Positions 1-8,987 are shown, counted from the stretch's first letter. The stretch is 64,000 bases of DNA from Rhodococcus opacus (GCF_012396235.1 NZ_JAAXPA010000033.1:1-64000); one strand, 5' to 3'. Translations and numbers: made by a program. The notes: a model not told the origin generated them from the sequence alone.

Positions 1-117
1 GCCTGGCTCACCGGCTACCGGCGCATGACCATCCGCTACGAGCGCCACGGCGAACACTTCGCCGGCTTCCTTCACCTCGCCGCCGCACTCACCTGCTTCA
101 AGAAGCTCCCCACATGA
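1..117 (+). CDS. IS5-family transposase, C-terminal end (partial)
   Basis: The open frame runs in from the window edge and ends in TGA at 115-117. The residues include YERHGEHFAGFLHLAAAL, which resembles the extreme C-terminus of IS5-family DDE transposases (R-x-YER...FLHLA...). Only 38 residues are visible, so the catalytic DDE residues lie outside the window. The stop codon sits inside the candidate terminal inverted repeat, as is common in compact insertion sequences. The family call comes from recognising this tail only; the subgroup is not determined. Confidence 0.75.
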   Translation, partial: AWLTGYRRMTIRYERHGEHFAGFLHLAAALTCFKKLPT

Positions 118-126
118 GACACGCTC
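1..126 (+). mobile_element. Right end of an IS5-family insertion sequence
   Basis: The transposase tail is followed at once by GAGACACGCTC (116-126). Read inward from the outer end this is GAGCGTGTCTC, a plausible IS5-family terminal repeat. TTAG follows at 127-130, which fits the short TA-centred target duplications made by several IS5 subgroups. The left end and the second copy of the duplication are outside the window, so the boundary is inferred. The element lies immediately downstream of ectA and would separate it from any ectB/ectC that followed. Confidence 0.6.
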
Positions 127-678
127 TTAGCCGATCGTGTACAGATCTTCGGCTTCGTGTCCATCGGGAAAATCGTTTGGGGAGAACAGTTCTTGCTTGT
201 TGATCGCCGTGTCTCGGCGACGCGCCAATGCTGTGAACAGCGCGATCGAGGCCTCGTTGTCGGGGCTGATCGTCGTTTCGAGATGGGTAATCCCTTCGGG
301 TGCAAGTCGGTCGAGCAGCGCGCTCAGCATGCGACCTGCAATTCCCTTGCCGCGCTGGTCTGCGTCTACGGCTACTTGCCAGACGAACAGCGTCGCTGGG
401 GCTTCGGGGCGGATGAACCCTGATACGAAACCCACGACGCGCTCGTCAACGACTGCGACGACCGACGAGCGGCTGAAATCTCTACACCACAACAGGTATG
501 CGTAGCTCGAATTGAGATCGAGCACTTCCGTGTTCCTGGCGATCTCCCAGAGCCGGACTCCGTCAGTGATCTCTGGACTTCTGAACAACACCGCGTCCGG
601 CGCGGTGGTCGGGATGGCACTCTTCTGAACAGGCGTCATTGGAAATTCGAACCTAACAACCATCCCCTTCGATTTCAC
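127..678 (-). CDS. ectA: L-2,4-diaminobutyrate acetyltransferase (EctA)
   Basis: EctA acetylates L-2,4-diaminobutyrate on N4 using acetyl-CoA, the second step of ectoine (compatible solute) synthesis in the cytoplasm. The protein is a single GNAT domain. The family-typical stretch LDLNSSYAYLLWCRDFS is present, followed by the acetyl-CoA loop region QVAVDADQRGKGIAGRML (Q/R-x-x-G-x-G/A), THLETTISPDN and a C-terminal FPDGHEAEDLYTIG. At 183 residues it is full length for the family. The start is uncertain: GTG at 678 is preceded by GAGG, and in-frame ATGs lie at 663 and 636. Its TAA stop overlaps the probable IS target duplication, so it looks intact but cut off from ectB and ectC, which are not in the window. 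Confidence 0.9.
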   Translation of the reverse strand: MKSKGMVVRFEFPMTPVQKSAIPTTAPDAVLFRSPEITDGVRLWEIARNTEVLDLNSSYAYLLWCRDFSRSSVVAVVDERVVGFVSGFIRPEAPATLFVWQVAVDADQRGKGIAGRMLSALLDRLAPEGITHLETTISPDNEASIALFTALARRRDTAINKQELFSPNDFPDGHEAEDLYTIG

Positions 679-735
679 GTGCCTCGCGAAATTGGACAGT
701 TCAGGTGGCGGAGCCTTGCAGGTGAGACGTGCAAA

Positions 736-749
736 GTGATGCTCATCAC
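736..749. promoter_or_regulatory. Operator-like inverted repeat at the ectA promoter
   Basis: GTGATG-CT-CATCAC is a perfect 6-base inverted repeat with a 2-base spacer. It lies just downstream of, and touches, the candidate ectA -10 box. This position suits a repressor site or the initially transcribed region. No regulator can be named from the sequence. Confidence 0.35.
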
Positions 750-776
750 ATTATGTAACTTTTGGGTGAATCGCAA
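748..776 (-). promoter_or_regulatory. Candidate sigma-A type promoter for ectA
   Basis: On the minus strand, TTGCGA (complement of 771-776) and TAATGT (complement of 748-753) are separated by exactly 17 bases and point at ectA, about 70 bases upstream of its GTG. Spacing and both boxes fit a housekeeping promoter. This would let ectA be transcribed separately from the helicase gene upstream. Confidence 0.5.
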
Positions 777-790
777 GCGACACACTTCGC

Positions 791-2890
791 CTATTTGAGA
801 CTCGCGAGCGCGAAGGGGAGGACCGACGCGGCACCCGCCGCGCGCAGCGTCCTGGCGGCCATCGTGAGGGTCCAGCCGGTGTCCGTGAGGGTGTCGACGA
901 GCAGCACCGGACCGGCGCCGTCGGGAAGGCCGGGGACCTCCCAGGCGTCGACGAGCCCGGCCACCCGGTAGGCGGAGTTGGCCGCGGACACCGGCGGATG
1001 CTCCGGGCGCAGCCGCAGAACTCCCAGGTCGGTGAGGCGTCCGACGGCGGCGAGTTGCCCCGCGATCGAGGCCGACAGGAGAGGATGGGTGGCGGATTCG
1101 ACGGCCATGACAGCGGTGGGCCGCTCGGTCCAGTCCCAGGAGGCCAGCACCTGGATGCAGGCCTTCAGGACGGCGTCGGGGGCGGGCCCGTCCGGTTCGT
1201 CGAGCAGGGAACGCAGCCGCTGACCCCAGCCCAGGTCGGACAGCCGGCCCAGGACGCGCCCCGGTTCGGGCCCATCCGTGATCTTCCCGGACAGCGTCAC
1301 GCCGAGCTTCGCGAGGCCCGTGGGCCACTGTTTACGGGGCGCCAGGTCCACGCCTGGGCGCTCGAGGCGCGTTCTGGTCTGTTGCACCGCCTCGGCGTCC
1401 ACGGTCGCGTCGTGGCGCACTCCGGTGCAGTTGTCGCACCGCCCGCACTCCGAGGCGCCCGCCGCCAGACCCGGATCGTCGAGCTGCTCGCGCAGGAACG
1501 CCATCCGGCACGTGGTGATCCGCTGGTAGTCGATCATCGCCTGCTGCTCGGACTCGCGGGCGCGTTCGAGGCGTTCGTACCGGTCGGCGTCGTACGTCCA
1601 GGGCTCCCCGGTGCCCACCCAGCCGCCACGCACCCGGCGTACGGCACCGTCCACGTCGAGGACCTTCAGGACCATCTCGAGCCGGGTGCGGCCCAGCTCC
1701 ACCAGCGGCTCGAGCGCCTGCGTGGACTGCGGCCGCTCGGTGTCGAGGACCTCGATCACCCGCCGCACCACGTGCTCCCGGGGGAACGCCACCGAGGCGA
1801 AATAACTCCAGATCTGCCTGTCCTCGGATCCGGGCAGCAGGATGACCTCGGCGCGGTCGGTGGACCGTCCGGCACGCCCGACCTGCTGGTAGTAGGAGAT
1901 GGGGGACGACGGCGCACCGAGGTGCACGACGAACCCCAGGTCGGGCTTGTCGAACCCCATGCCGAGCGCGGACGTCGCCACGAGGGCCTTGACCCGGTTG
2001 CCGAGCAGGTCCTGCTCGAGGGTCTCGCGCTCGGCGGCGTCGGTTTGCCCGGTGTATGCGGCGACCGTGTGGCCCTGCTCGGACAGCAGGCTCGCCAGAT
2101 CCCGGGCCGCCGACACGGTGAGTGCGTAGATGATGCCCGAGCCGGGCAGGCTGTCGAGCTTCTGGGCGAGCCACGCGGCCCGGGCGGTGGCCTCCGGAAT
2201 CTGCACGACCGACAGGTGCAGCGACTCGCGTTCGAGGCCGCCGCGGAGGACGAGGGTTTCGGCGCCACCCACCCCGAGCTGCGTGGAGACGTCGGAGACG
2301 ACGCGGTCGTTCGCCGTGGCCGTGGTGGCCAGGACGGGGATTCCCTCGCCCAGTTCGGCGATCAGCGTGCGGATCCGCCGATAGTCGGGACGGAAGTCGT
2401 GACCCCAGTCCGACACGCAGTGCGCCTCGTCGACCACGACGAGGCCCGCGTCGGCGGCGAGGGAGGGGAGCACCTGGTCGCGGAAGTCGGGATTGTTGAG
2501 ACGCTCGGGGCTGACCAGCAACACGTCGAGTTCGTTGTCCGCGACCCGGGCGTGGATGTCGTCCCACTCGGTGACGTTGCCGGAATTGATGGTGGCGGCG
2601 CGCACGCCCGCCCGCTCGGCGGAGGCCACCTGGTTCCGCATGAGGGCCAGGAGCGGCGACACGATGACCGTGGGGCCGTGCCCGTGCGCCCGCAGGAGCT
2701 TCGCCGCGATGAAGTAGACCGCCGACTTGCCCCAGCCCGTCCGTTGGACGACCAGCGCCCGTCTGCGGCCCACCACGAGCGCCTCGATCGCCGTCCACTG
2801 GTCGTCGCGGAGGGTGGCGTGCTCGCCTGCCAGCTCGCGGAGCAGCCGTTCGGCCTCGTCACGTAGTGCGGGTTCGGTGGCGGTCGTCAT
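791..2890 (-). CDS. RecQ-family ATP-dependent DNA helicase with C-terminal phosphoribosyltransferase-like domain
   Basis: A predicted 3'-5' superfamily 2 helicase in DNA repair, about 699 residues. Motif I is RTGWGKSAVYF, motif II is VVDEAHCVSDWGHDFRP, motif III is ATTATAN and motif VI is QQVGRAGRS. RecQ-type zinc-binding cysteines follow (C-x-M...ECGRCDNC). After a linker, the last ~120 residues end in VLLVDTLTDTGWTLT, which resembles the PRPP-binding signature of type I phosphoribosyltransferases. I chose ATG at 2890 (MTTATEPALRDEAERLL) because the longer frame would overlap the ribokinase gene with low-complexity Arg-rich sequence. Catalytic activity of the tail is not established. Confidence 0.88.
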   Translation of the reverse strand: MTTATEPALRDEAERLLRELAGEHATLRDDQWTAIEALVVGRRRALVVQRTGWGKSAVYFIAAKLLRAHGHGPTVIVSPLLALMRNQVASAERAGVRAATINSGNVTEWDDIHARVADNELDVLLVSPERLNNPDFRDQVLPSLAADAGLVVVDEAHCVSDWGHDFRPDYRRIRTLIAELGEGIPVLATTATANDRVVSDVSTQLGVGGAETLVLRGGLERESLHLSVVQIPEATARAAWLAQKLDSLPGSGIIYALTVSAARDLASLLSEQGHTVAAYTGQTDAAERETLEQDLLGNRVKALVATSALGMGFDKPDLGFVVHLGAPSSPISYYQQVGRAGRSTDRAEVILLPGSEDRQIWSYFASVAFPREHVVRRVIEVLDTERPQSTQALEPLVELGRTRLEMVLKVLDVDGAVRRVRGGWVGTGEPWTYDADRYERLERARESEQQAMIDYQRITTCRMAFLREQLDDPGLAAGASECGRCDNCTGVRHDATVDAEAVQQTRTRLERPGVDLAPRKQWPTGLAKLGVTLSGKITDGPEPGRVLGRLSDLGWGQRLRSLLDEPDGPAPDAVLKACIQVLASWDWTERPTAVMAVESATHPLLSASIAGQLAAVGRLTDLGVLRLRPEHPPVSAANSAYRVAGLVDAWEVPGLPDGAGPVLLVDTLTDTGWTLTMAARTLRAAGAASVLPFALASLK

Positions 2891-2946
2891 GCCCCCATGG
2901 TGCCCGACACGGGTGACACGGAGGATCCGGGCGGCGGCAGGAGCGC

Positions 2947-3813
2947 TCAGCCGGGCAGTGCCGCCTCGATCTCGGCCAGGGTCGGTGACGACGTGGACGC
3001 GCCTCGGCGGGTGGTGGCGAGCGCGCCCGCCGTGCATGCGAACGGGACGGCGGCCGCGGGCCCGCGCCGCCACGAGACGGCCAGGGCGCCGGCGAACGCG
3101 TCGCCCGCCCCGGTCGTGTCGACGACCTCGACCTCGGGGGAGTCGGCGTGGATCGCGGTGCCGTCGCTGCCCGCGTAGTCCGCGCCGGACGACCCCCGCG
3201 TGGTCACGACGTGGGCGACGGCGCCGATGACCTCGGCGCCGAGTTGCCCGGCCTCGGTCTGATTGACGAGGAGTACGTCGACCAGCTCGACGAGTTCAGG
3301 CGGAAGTGTCTGCGCCGGTGAGGGATTCAACATCACGACGGTACCGTGTGCCGCGGCGTGCGCCGCCGCGGCCAGCACGGTGCCCAGAGGTATCTCGAGT
3401 TGGCAGAGCAGGACGTCGGCGTCCGCGACGGCCGCGAGTTCGGCCGCCGTCAGGTCCACCACGGTGCTGTTGGCGCCCGCAACCACGACGATGCTGTTCT
3501 CACCGGCGGCGTCGACGGTGATCGCCGCGATCCCGCTCGGCCCGTCCACTTCGCGCAGGTACCGCGTGTCGACCTCGGCGTCCACCAGGGCCTGCCGCAG
3601 GTCGAGAGCGAACACGTCGGAGCCGACGGCGCCGATGAACGTCACGGCGCCACCGGCCCGCGCCGCGGCGATCGCCTGATTGGCGCCCTTGCCACCGGGG
3701 GTGGCGGCAAAGGCGTTGCCCAGGATCGTCTCTCCCGGCGCGGGCAACCGCTCGGCCGCCGTCAGCAGGTCCATGTTGATGCTGCCGACCACGGCGACCC
3801 TGGGAGCGGACAT
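2947..3813 (-). CDS. rbsK: Ribokinase (PfkB family carbohydrate kinase)
   Basis: Phosphorylates D-ribose to ribose 5-phosphate with ATP. The N-terminal GSINMDLL and the GGKGANQAIAAARAG signature mark the PfkB family. The C-terminal DTTGAGDAFAGALA contains the anion hole and catalytic Asp of the second PfkB signature. Its 288 residues fit the ribokinase length. The gene sits 9 bases after the transporter gene on the same strand and 56 bases before the helicase gene, so co-transcription with the transporter is likely. No ribose ABC transporter is adjacent. Substrate preference for ribose over other pentoses or nucleosides is inferred from overall similarity. Confidence 0.88.
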   Translation of the reverse strand: MSAPRVAVVGSINMDLLTAAERLPAPGETILGNAFAATPGGKGANQAIAAARAGGAVTFIGAVGSDVFALDLRQALVDAEVDTRYLREVDGPSGIAAITVDAAGENSIVVVAGANSTVVDLTAAELAAVADADVLLCQLEIPLGTVLAAAAHAAAHGTVVMLNPSPAQTLPPELVELVDVLLVNQTEAGQLGAEVIGAVAHVVTTRGSSGADYAGSDGTAIHADSPEVEVVDTTGAGDAFAGALAVSWRRGPAAAVPFACTAGALATTRRGASTSSPTLAEIEAALPG

Positions 3814-3822
3814 ATCCCGAGA

Positions 3823-5292
3823 CTAACCCGCGTCGGCGGCTGCCGTCTCCTGTGCGGGTGTCGCGGACGCGTCGCCCTTGGTGCGGCGGAGACGCTTCAG
3901 GATGCGGCGGGCCTCGGCGTCCGTGGCCACGGCGGGCGGCGAACCCTCCAGCGGCTTCCGGGCGGTCTCGGAGATGAGCAGAACCGCGATACCGCCGATG
4001 ACGGCCGCGACCATCATGTACATCGGCGCGACGAGGTCACTGCCCGTCGCGTCCTGCAGCGCCGTGAGGACGAGGGGGGTGGTGCCACCGAAGATCGACA
4101 CCGCGAGGTTGTATCCGATCGCCAGCCCGCCGTAGCGGATTCCGGTGGGGAACAGCGCGGGAAGGACCGACGGGAAGACGCCGACGAACAGCAGCAGCAG
4201 CCCGCCGAGCATCGCGAGGCCGACGAAGACGGTGAAGTAGTGCCCGACACCGATCAGCAGGTACGCGGGCAGCGACAGCGCGAAGAATCCGACGAAACCG
4301 GCCAGCAGCAACGGTTTACGACCCACCCGGTCGGACAGCTTTCCGACGAAGCTGATGCACACCATCATGATGAGCATCACGATGATCATGAGGACGAGGC
4401 CGTGCGACTCGTCGTAGCCGAGCGTGTTCGACAGGTACGTCGGCATGTAGCTGAGCAGGCCGTAGTGCGCGATGTTGTACGTGGCGACCAGGATGACGCA
4501 CAGCACCAGCGGACGCCAGTTCTCCACCAGGGTCTCGCGCAGTTTGCGTCCCGTGGATTCGTCTGCGAGCGAACGCTCTTCGGCCTGCTCCATCTGCTGG
4601 AACGCAGGCGTCTCCTCGAGCCGCAGCCGCAGGTAGAGGCCGATCAGGCCGAGCGGACCGGCGAGCAGGAACGGAATTCGCCACGCCCAGTCCACCAGCG
4701 CGTCGGCGCTGACCACGGTGCTGATGACGGTGACCAGGCCCGCGGCCGCGACATACCCCGCGAGGGTTCCGAATTCGAGGAAGCTCGAGAAGAACCCGCG
4801 GCGCTTGTCCGGCGCGTACTCGGCGACGAACGTGCTGGCACCGCCGTACTCGCCGCCCGTCGAGAATCCCTGCACGAGCCGGAACAGCACCAGCAGAATC
4901 GGCGCCGCGAGCCCGATGGATCCGTAACTCGGGATCAGGCCGATGGCGAACGTGCTGCCCGCCATCAGGATGATCGTGGTGGCGAGCACCTTCTTGCGGC
5001 CGATCCGGTCACCGAGCGGACCGAAGAACAGCCCACCGAGGGGACGGACGATGAACGCCGCGGCGAAGATCGCGAACGTCGACAGTAGCTGTGCGGTACC
5101 GCTGGCCTCGGGAAAGAACACCTTGCCGATGGTGGTCGCGAGGTAGGCGTACACGCCGAAGTCGAACCACTCCATGGCGTTACCGAGCATGGTGGCCTTG
5201 ACGGCTCGTTTGACGGAGGCCTCGTCGGTGACCGTGACATCAGGTGATTCGGCCACCTCGGCCGACGTGATCGAGTGATCTGGTGCATTCAT
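3823..5292 (-). CDS. MHS-family MFS transporter (ProP-like metabolite:H+ symporter)
   Basis: A 489-residue, 12-TM major facilitator protein of the metabolite:H+ symporter group, which includes the proline/betaine carrier ProP and the shikimate and citrate carriers. The N-terminal AMEWFDFGVYAYLA and the loop motif GDRIGRKKVLA are typical, and GFSTGGEYGGASTF marks the MHS branch. The second-half copy of the loop is GKLSDRVGRKPLLL. It lacks the long coiled-coil tail of E. coli ProP, so osmosensing is not supported. With the ribokinase downstream it could carry a sugar-related or carboxylate substrate; the substrate is unknown. Confidence 0.85.
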   Translation of the reverse strand: MNAPDHSITSAEVAESPDVTVTDEASVKRAVKATMLGNAMEWFDFGVYAYLATTIGKVFFPEASGTAQLLSTFAIFAAAFIVRPLGGLFFGPLGDRIGRKKVLATTIILMAGSTFAIGLIPSYGSIGLAAPILLVLFRLVQGFSTGGEYGGASTFVAEYAPDKRRGFFSSFLEFGTLAGYVAAAGLVTVISTVVSADALVDWAWRIPFLLAGPLGLIGLYLRLRLEETPAFQQMEQAEERSLADESTGRKLRETLVENWRPLVLCVILVATYNIAHYGLLSYMPTYLSNTLGYDESHGLVLMIIVMLIMMVCISFVGKLSDRVGRKPLLLAGFVGFFALSLPAYLLIGVGHYFTVFVGLAMLGGLLLLFVGVFPSVLPALFPTGIRYGGLAIGYNLAVSIFGGTTPLVLTALQDATGSDLVAPMYMMVAAVIGGIAVLLISETARKPLEGSPPAVATDAEARRILKRLRRTKGDASATPAQETAAADAG

Positions 5293-5535
5293 GTCGTGCG
5301 CTCCCCAGCGCAGTTATCACCCGCGCGGGGCACGTACCTGATGCACGCATCTTTTCGTCGCCCGCACGGCGATTGCTGGTCGGGTTCGGCAACCCACGGC
5401 CCTTCGGCGCGATGCGGCCCCCGCCGATCGGCTCTGGCTCGTGGCTCGGTCCCGCCCCACCGTCCGGGGTGCGGGACTACCAGCTGTAAGAGCGATTACC
5501 GTAGCAAAGGATGTGCGGGCTTGTCGGCCCGAGCC

Positions 5536-6636
5536 TCAGTACGCCCGTGCGTACTGCGCCGGAATCTGCGGCGTCACCTGGGCATTCAATACCAGTGCGG
5601 CTTTTCGCGGCCAGTACGGGTCGCGCAGCAGTTCGCGCCCGAGGAACACGGCGACGGCTTCTCCCGACTCCACGATCCGCTCGGCCTGCTCCGGCTCGGT
5701 GATGAGCCCGACGGCGGCGGCCGGGACCGTGGTCTCGTTCTGGATGCGGCGGGCGAACGGGACCTGGTAGCCGGGCCCGATCGGGATCCGGGCGGACGCG
5801 ACGCCACCGCTGGAGACGTCGACGAGGTCGACGCCGAGGTCGGCGAGGGCCTGCACGAGGGAAACGGTCTGATCCGGCGTCCAGCTGTCCGCGTCGAGGC
5901 CGGGCTCCTCGGACAGCCAGTCGGTGGCCGAGACCCGGACGAAGACGGGCAACTCGGCCGGCCACACCCCGCGTACCGCGTCGACGACCTCGAGCAGGAG
6001 GCGAATGCGGCCCGCGAAGCTGCCGCCGTACTCGTCGGTGCGGTGATTGCTGACCGGTGAGAGGAACTGGTGCAGCAGATAGCCGTGTGCCGCATGGATT
6101 TCCACCACCTTGAAACCGGCCCGCGACGCCCGCTCGGCGGCGGCGGCGAAATCGGCGACCACCTTCCGGATGTCGGCGGTCGTCGCCGCGGCCGGCGGGG
6201 TGTGGTCGCCGAAACCGATCGCGCTCGGCGCCACCGTCTGCCAGGACAGCCGATCGTCGCCGTCGAGGCTTCCGCCCCCGCGCCACGGGACGTGCGCGGA
6301 GCCCTTGCGCCCGGCGTGACCGAGCTGGATGCCCGGGACCGCGCCGAAGTACTCGAGCTGTGCGTTGATCTCCGCGAAGGCCTCGGTCTGGGTGTCGTTC
6401 CAGATGCCGAGGTCGGCGGGACTGATGCGGCCCTCCGGGCTGACGGCCGTCGCCTCGGTGAGGATCAGGCCGGCACCGCCGATAGCGCGCGTCACGAGGT
6501 GGGTCCGGTGCCAGTCGCCCGGCACTCCCACATCGCGGCCCGTCACGTCTGCCGAGTACTGGCACATCGGCGCCATCCACACCCGATTGGGGACGGTGAC
6601 TCCGCGGAAGGTGATGGGTTCGAACAACACGCTCAC
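5536..6636 (-). CDS. NADH:flavin oxidoreductase, Old Yellow Enzyme family (YqjM-like)
   Basis: An FMN-dependent ene-reductase of the OYE family, about 366 residues. The N-terminus reads FEPITFRGVTVPNRVWMAPM and the following MCQYSA is typical of the YqjM subgroup. The substrate-binding and catalytic stretch EIHAAHGYLLHQFLSP has the two His residues, and SNHRTDEYGGSF follows. The start is GTG at 6636, preceded at the right distance by GGCAGGAG; a longer reading of 13 more residues has no family support. It is divergent from proA. Physiological substrate unknown; such enzymes reduce activated C=C bonds of enones or nitro compounds. Confidence 0.88.
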   Translation of the reverse strand: MSVLFEPITFRGVTVPNRVWMAPMCQYSADVTGRDVGVPGDWHRTHLVTRAIGGAGLILTEATAVSPEGRISPADLGIWNDTQTEAFAEINAQLEYFGAVPGIQLGHAGRKGSAHVPWRGGGSLDGDDRLSWQTVAPSAIGFGDHTPPAAATTADIRKVVADFAAAAERASRAGFKVVEIHAAHGYLLHQFLSPVSNHRTDEYGGSFAGRIRLLLEVVDAVRGVWPAELPVFVRVSATDWLSEEPGLDADSWTPDQTVSLVQALADLGVDLVDVSSGGVASARIPIGPGYQVPFARRIQNETTVPAAAVGLITEPEQAERIVESGEAVAVFLGRELLRDPYWPRKAALVLNAQVTPQIPAQYARAY

Positions 6637-6738
6637 TTCAGCACTCCTGCCTCTGATGGTCTCGACCAGTCGCAACCTGCGCGGGGGACCAAATCATTCC
6701 CGGTCGTTCCCGCTCCGCGGTGTACAGGCCCCGGTATA

Positions 6739-6750
6739 TAGGCTGTCTTC
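6739..6750 (+). promoter_or_regulatory. Candidate leaderless promoter of proA
   Basis: TAGGCT (6739-6744, TANNNT) is followed by 6 bases and then the proA ATG. No Shine-Dalgarno sequence precedes that ATG. This geometry is common for leaderless mRNAs in related actinobacteria. No strong -35 box is seen. Confidence 0.4.
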
Positions 6751-8031
6751 ATGACTGCAGTGACTTCCACCTCGTCGGCCGGTGCCACGGTGGATACCCG
6801 TGAAGCCGTCCACGCAGCGGCCCGTCGCGCCCGCACCGCGTCGCGGGTCCTCGCGCTGCTCACCACCGCGCAGAAGGATGCGGCGCTCCATGCGGCGGCC
6901 GACGCCGTGCTCGCCGCCTCCGCCGACATCCTCGCCGCCAACGCGGCCGATATCGAGACGGCCCGGGCATCGGGCACCGAGGACTCCCTGCTCGACCGCC
7001 TGCGGCTGACCCCGGAGCGGATCGAGGGGATCGCGTCCGGACTGCGCCAGGTGGCCGGTCTGCCCGACCCGGTCGGTGAAGTGGTGCGCGGCTCGACGCT
7101 CCCCAACGGTCTCGAACTTCGTCAGCTGCGGGTCCCGCTCGGCGTGGTGGGCATGGTGTACGAGGCCCGCCCCAACGTCACCGTCGACGCGTTCGGGCTG
7201 GCACTGAAGTCCGGCAACGCGGCCCTGCTGCGCGGCTCCTCGTCCGCGGCGAAGTCGAACGCGGCGCTGGTGGTGGCGTTGCGGGCCTCGCTGGCGGCGC
7301 AGCAGCTGCCGGAGGACGCGGTGCAGTTGCTGCCGAGCGACGACCGCTCCAGCGTGACGCACCTGATCCAGGCCCGCGGCCTCGTGGACGTCGTCATTCC
7401 CCGCGGCGGCGCCGGCCTGATCAGCGCCGTGGTGCGCGACGCGACAGTCCCGACCATCGAGACGGGCGTCGGCAATTGCCACGTCTACGTCCACTCGGCA
7501 GCCGACCTCGAGATGGCCGAACGGATCCTGCTCAATTCCAAGACGCGGCGACCGAGTGTCTGCAACACCGCGGAGACGGTGCTGATCGACGCCGCGATCG
7601 CCGAGACGGCGGTGCCGAAGCTGCTGCAGGCCCTGCAGACGCACAGCGTGACGGTCCACGGGGACCTGCCCGGACTGGTGCCCGCGACCGAGTCGGACTG
7701 GTCGGAGGAGTACCTCACCCTGGACGTGGCGCTCAAGGTCGTCGACGACCTGAATGCCGCGGTCGAGCACATCGACCGCTACGGAACCGGCCACACCGAG
7801 GCCATCGTGACTTCCGACCTCGCCGCCGCCCGCGAGTTCACCGCCCGGGTCGATGCCGCCGCCGTCATGGTCAACGCGTCCACCGCCTTCACCGACGGCG
7901 AGCAGTTCGGATTCGGCGCCGAGATCGGGATCTCCACGCAGAAACTGCACGCGCGTGGCCCGATGGGGCTCCCCGAACTGACCTCCACCAAGTGGATCGT
8001 CTGGGGTGACGGGCACACCCGCCCGGTCTAG
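6751..8031 (+). CDS. proA: Gamma-glutamyl phosphate reductase (ProA)
   Basis: NADPH-dependent reduction of gamma-glutamyl phosphate to glutamate semialdehyde in proline synthesis. The 426-residue protein is an aldehyde-dehydrogenase-fold enzyme. Visible signatures are [16 protein letters not shown], the nucleotide-binding region [21 protein letters not shown] and the catalytic cysteine in [13 protein letters not shown]. The C-terminus has [16 protein letters not shown]. proB is not in the window. It lies upstream of the MoxR/VWA pair, the same arrangement as in M. tuberculosis. The start ATG has no Shine-Dalgarno and may be leaderless. Confidence 0.96.
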   Translation: MTAVTSTSSAGATVDTREAVHAAARRARTASRVLALLTTAQKDAALHAAADAVLAASADILAANAADIETARASGTEDSLLDRLRLTPERIEGIASGLRQVAGLPDPVGEVVRGSTLPNGLELRQLRVPLGVVGMVYEARPNVTVDAFGLALKSGNAALLRGSSSAAKSNAALVVALRASLAAQQLPEDAVQLLPSDDRSSVTHLIQARGLVDVVIPRGGAGLISAVVRDATVPTIETGVGNCHVYVHSAADLEMAERILLNSKTRRPSVCNTAETVLIDAAIAETAVPKLLQALQTHSVTVHGDLPGLVPATESDWSEEYLTLDVALKVVDDLNAAVEHIDRYGTGHTEAIVTSDLAAAREFTARVDAAAVMVNASTAFTDGEQFGFGAEIGISTQKLHARGPMGLPELTSTKWIVWGDGHTRPV

Positions 8032-8094
8032 ACCTTCGCCCACCCCCTTTCCCTCAGCCCCCTCTGCCCGTCACCCCTTCTGAAAGGAGCGAGC

Positions 8095-8976
8095 GTGGAT
8101 CGCGCACTGCCCACCACGACGCCGTTCTTCGCGAGCGTCGACGACGTCATCGCTCGGCTCGCCGAAACCGGGTACCTGTCCGACAAGGGCACCGCGACCG
8201 CGGTGTTCCTCGCGGACAGGCTCGGAAAACCCCTGCTCATCGAGGGTCCCGCCGGAGTCGGTAAGACCGAACTCGCCCGCGCCGTCGCCGAGACCACCGG
8301 CGCCGAGCTGGTGCGGTTGCAGTGCTACGAGGGCGTCGACGAGGCACGCGCGCTGTACGAGTGGAACCACGCGAAGCAGATCCTGCGCATCCAGGCGGGC
8401 AGCGACCACAGCTGGGACTCCACCAAGGCGGACGTCTTCTCGGAGGAGTTCCTGCTGTCGCGGCCGCTGCTGACCGCGATCCGGCGCGAGGATCCGACGG
8501 TGCTGCTGATCGACGAGACCGACAAGGCCGACGTCGAGATCGAGGGCCTGCTCCTCGAGGTGCTCAGCGATTTCGCAGTCACCGTCCCCGAACTGGGCAC
8601 CATCACGGCTACGCGGAAGCCGTTCGTCGTCCTCACCTCGAACGCCACCCGCGAATTGTCGGAGGCACTCAAGCGCCGCTGCCTGTTCCTGCATCTCGAC
8701 TTCCCCGACGCCGAACTCGAGCGGCGGATCCTCGCGAGCCGGGTACCGGAGCTGCCCGAGGCTGTGGCCGAGCAGCTGGTCAGGACCATCCGCGTGCTGC
8801 GCGGCATGCAGCTGAAGAAGCTGCCGTCGGTCGCCGAGACCATCGACTGGGGTCGCACACTCCTGGCGCTCGGGCTCGACACCCTCGACGACGACGCCGT
8901 CCGCGCCACGATGGGTGTCGTCCTCAAACACCAATCCGACCAGCTACGGGCCGCTGCCGAGCTGCGACTGAACTGA
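8095..8976 (+). CDS. MoxR-family AAA+ ATPase
   Basis: A 293-residue AAA+ chaperone-like ATPase. Walker A is GPAGVGKTELA, Walker B is VLLIDETDKAD, and sensor 1 is VVLTSNATRELSEALKRRC, with the arginine-finger region ALKRRCLFLHLDFP. It starts at GTG 8095 after GAAAGGAG. The gene directly downstream encodes a von Willebrand factor A protein, the classical MoxR partner. The pair is expected to act in maturation or metal insertion of an unknown client. Its position after proA matches the mycobacterial arrangement. No client enzyme is obvious in the neighbourhood. Confidence 0.9.
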   Translation: MDRALPTTTPFFASVDDVIARLAETGYLSDKGTATAVFLADRLGKPLLIEGPAGVGKTELARAVAETTGAELVRLQCYEGVDEARALYEWNHAKQILRIQAGSDHSWDSTKADVFSEEFLLSRPLLTAIRREDPTVLLIDETDKADVEIEGLLLEVLSDFAVTVPELGTITATRKPFVVLTSNATRELSEALKRRCLFLHLDFPDAELERRILASRVPELPEAVAEQLVRTIRVLRGMQLKKLPSVAETIDWGRTLLALGLDTLDDDAVRATMGVVLKHQSDQLRAAAELRLN

Positions 8977-8987
8977 AGGACTTCCCC

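Noticed and set aside
998-2866. Long open frame (622 codons) on the plus strand opposite the RecQ-like gene
   Set aside because: It is the antisense shadow of a high-GC coding region. The product is low-complexity and has no recognisable domain, whereas the minus-strand frame has all helicase motifs.
3346-5088. 580-codon plus-strand frame opposite the ribokinase and transporter genes
   Set aside because: Its product is Arg/Asp/Glu/Gln-rich without domain structure, and it spans two clearly coding minus-strand genes.
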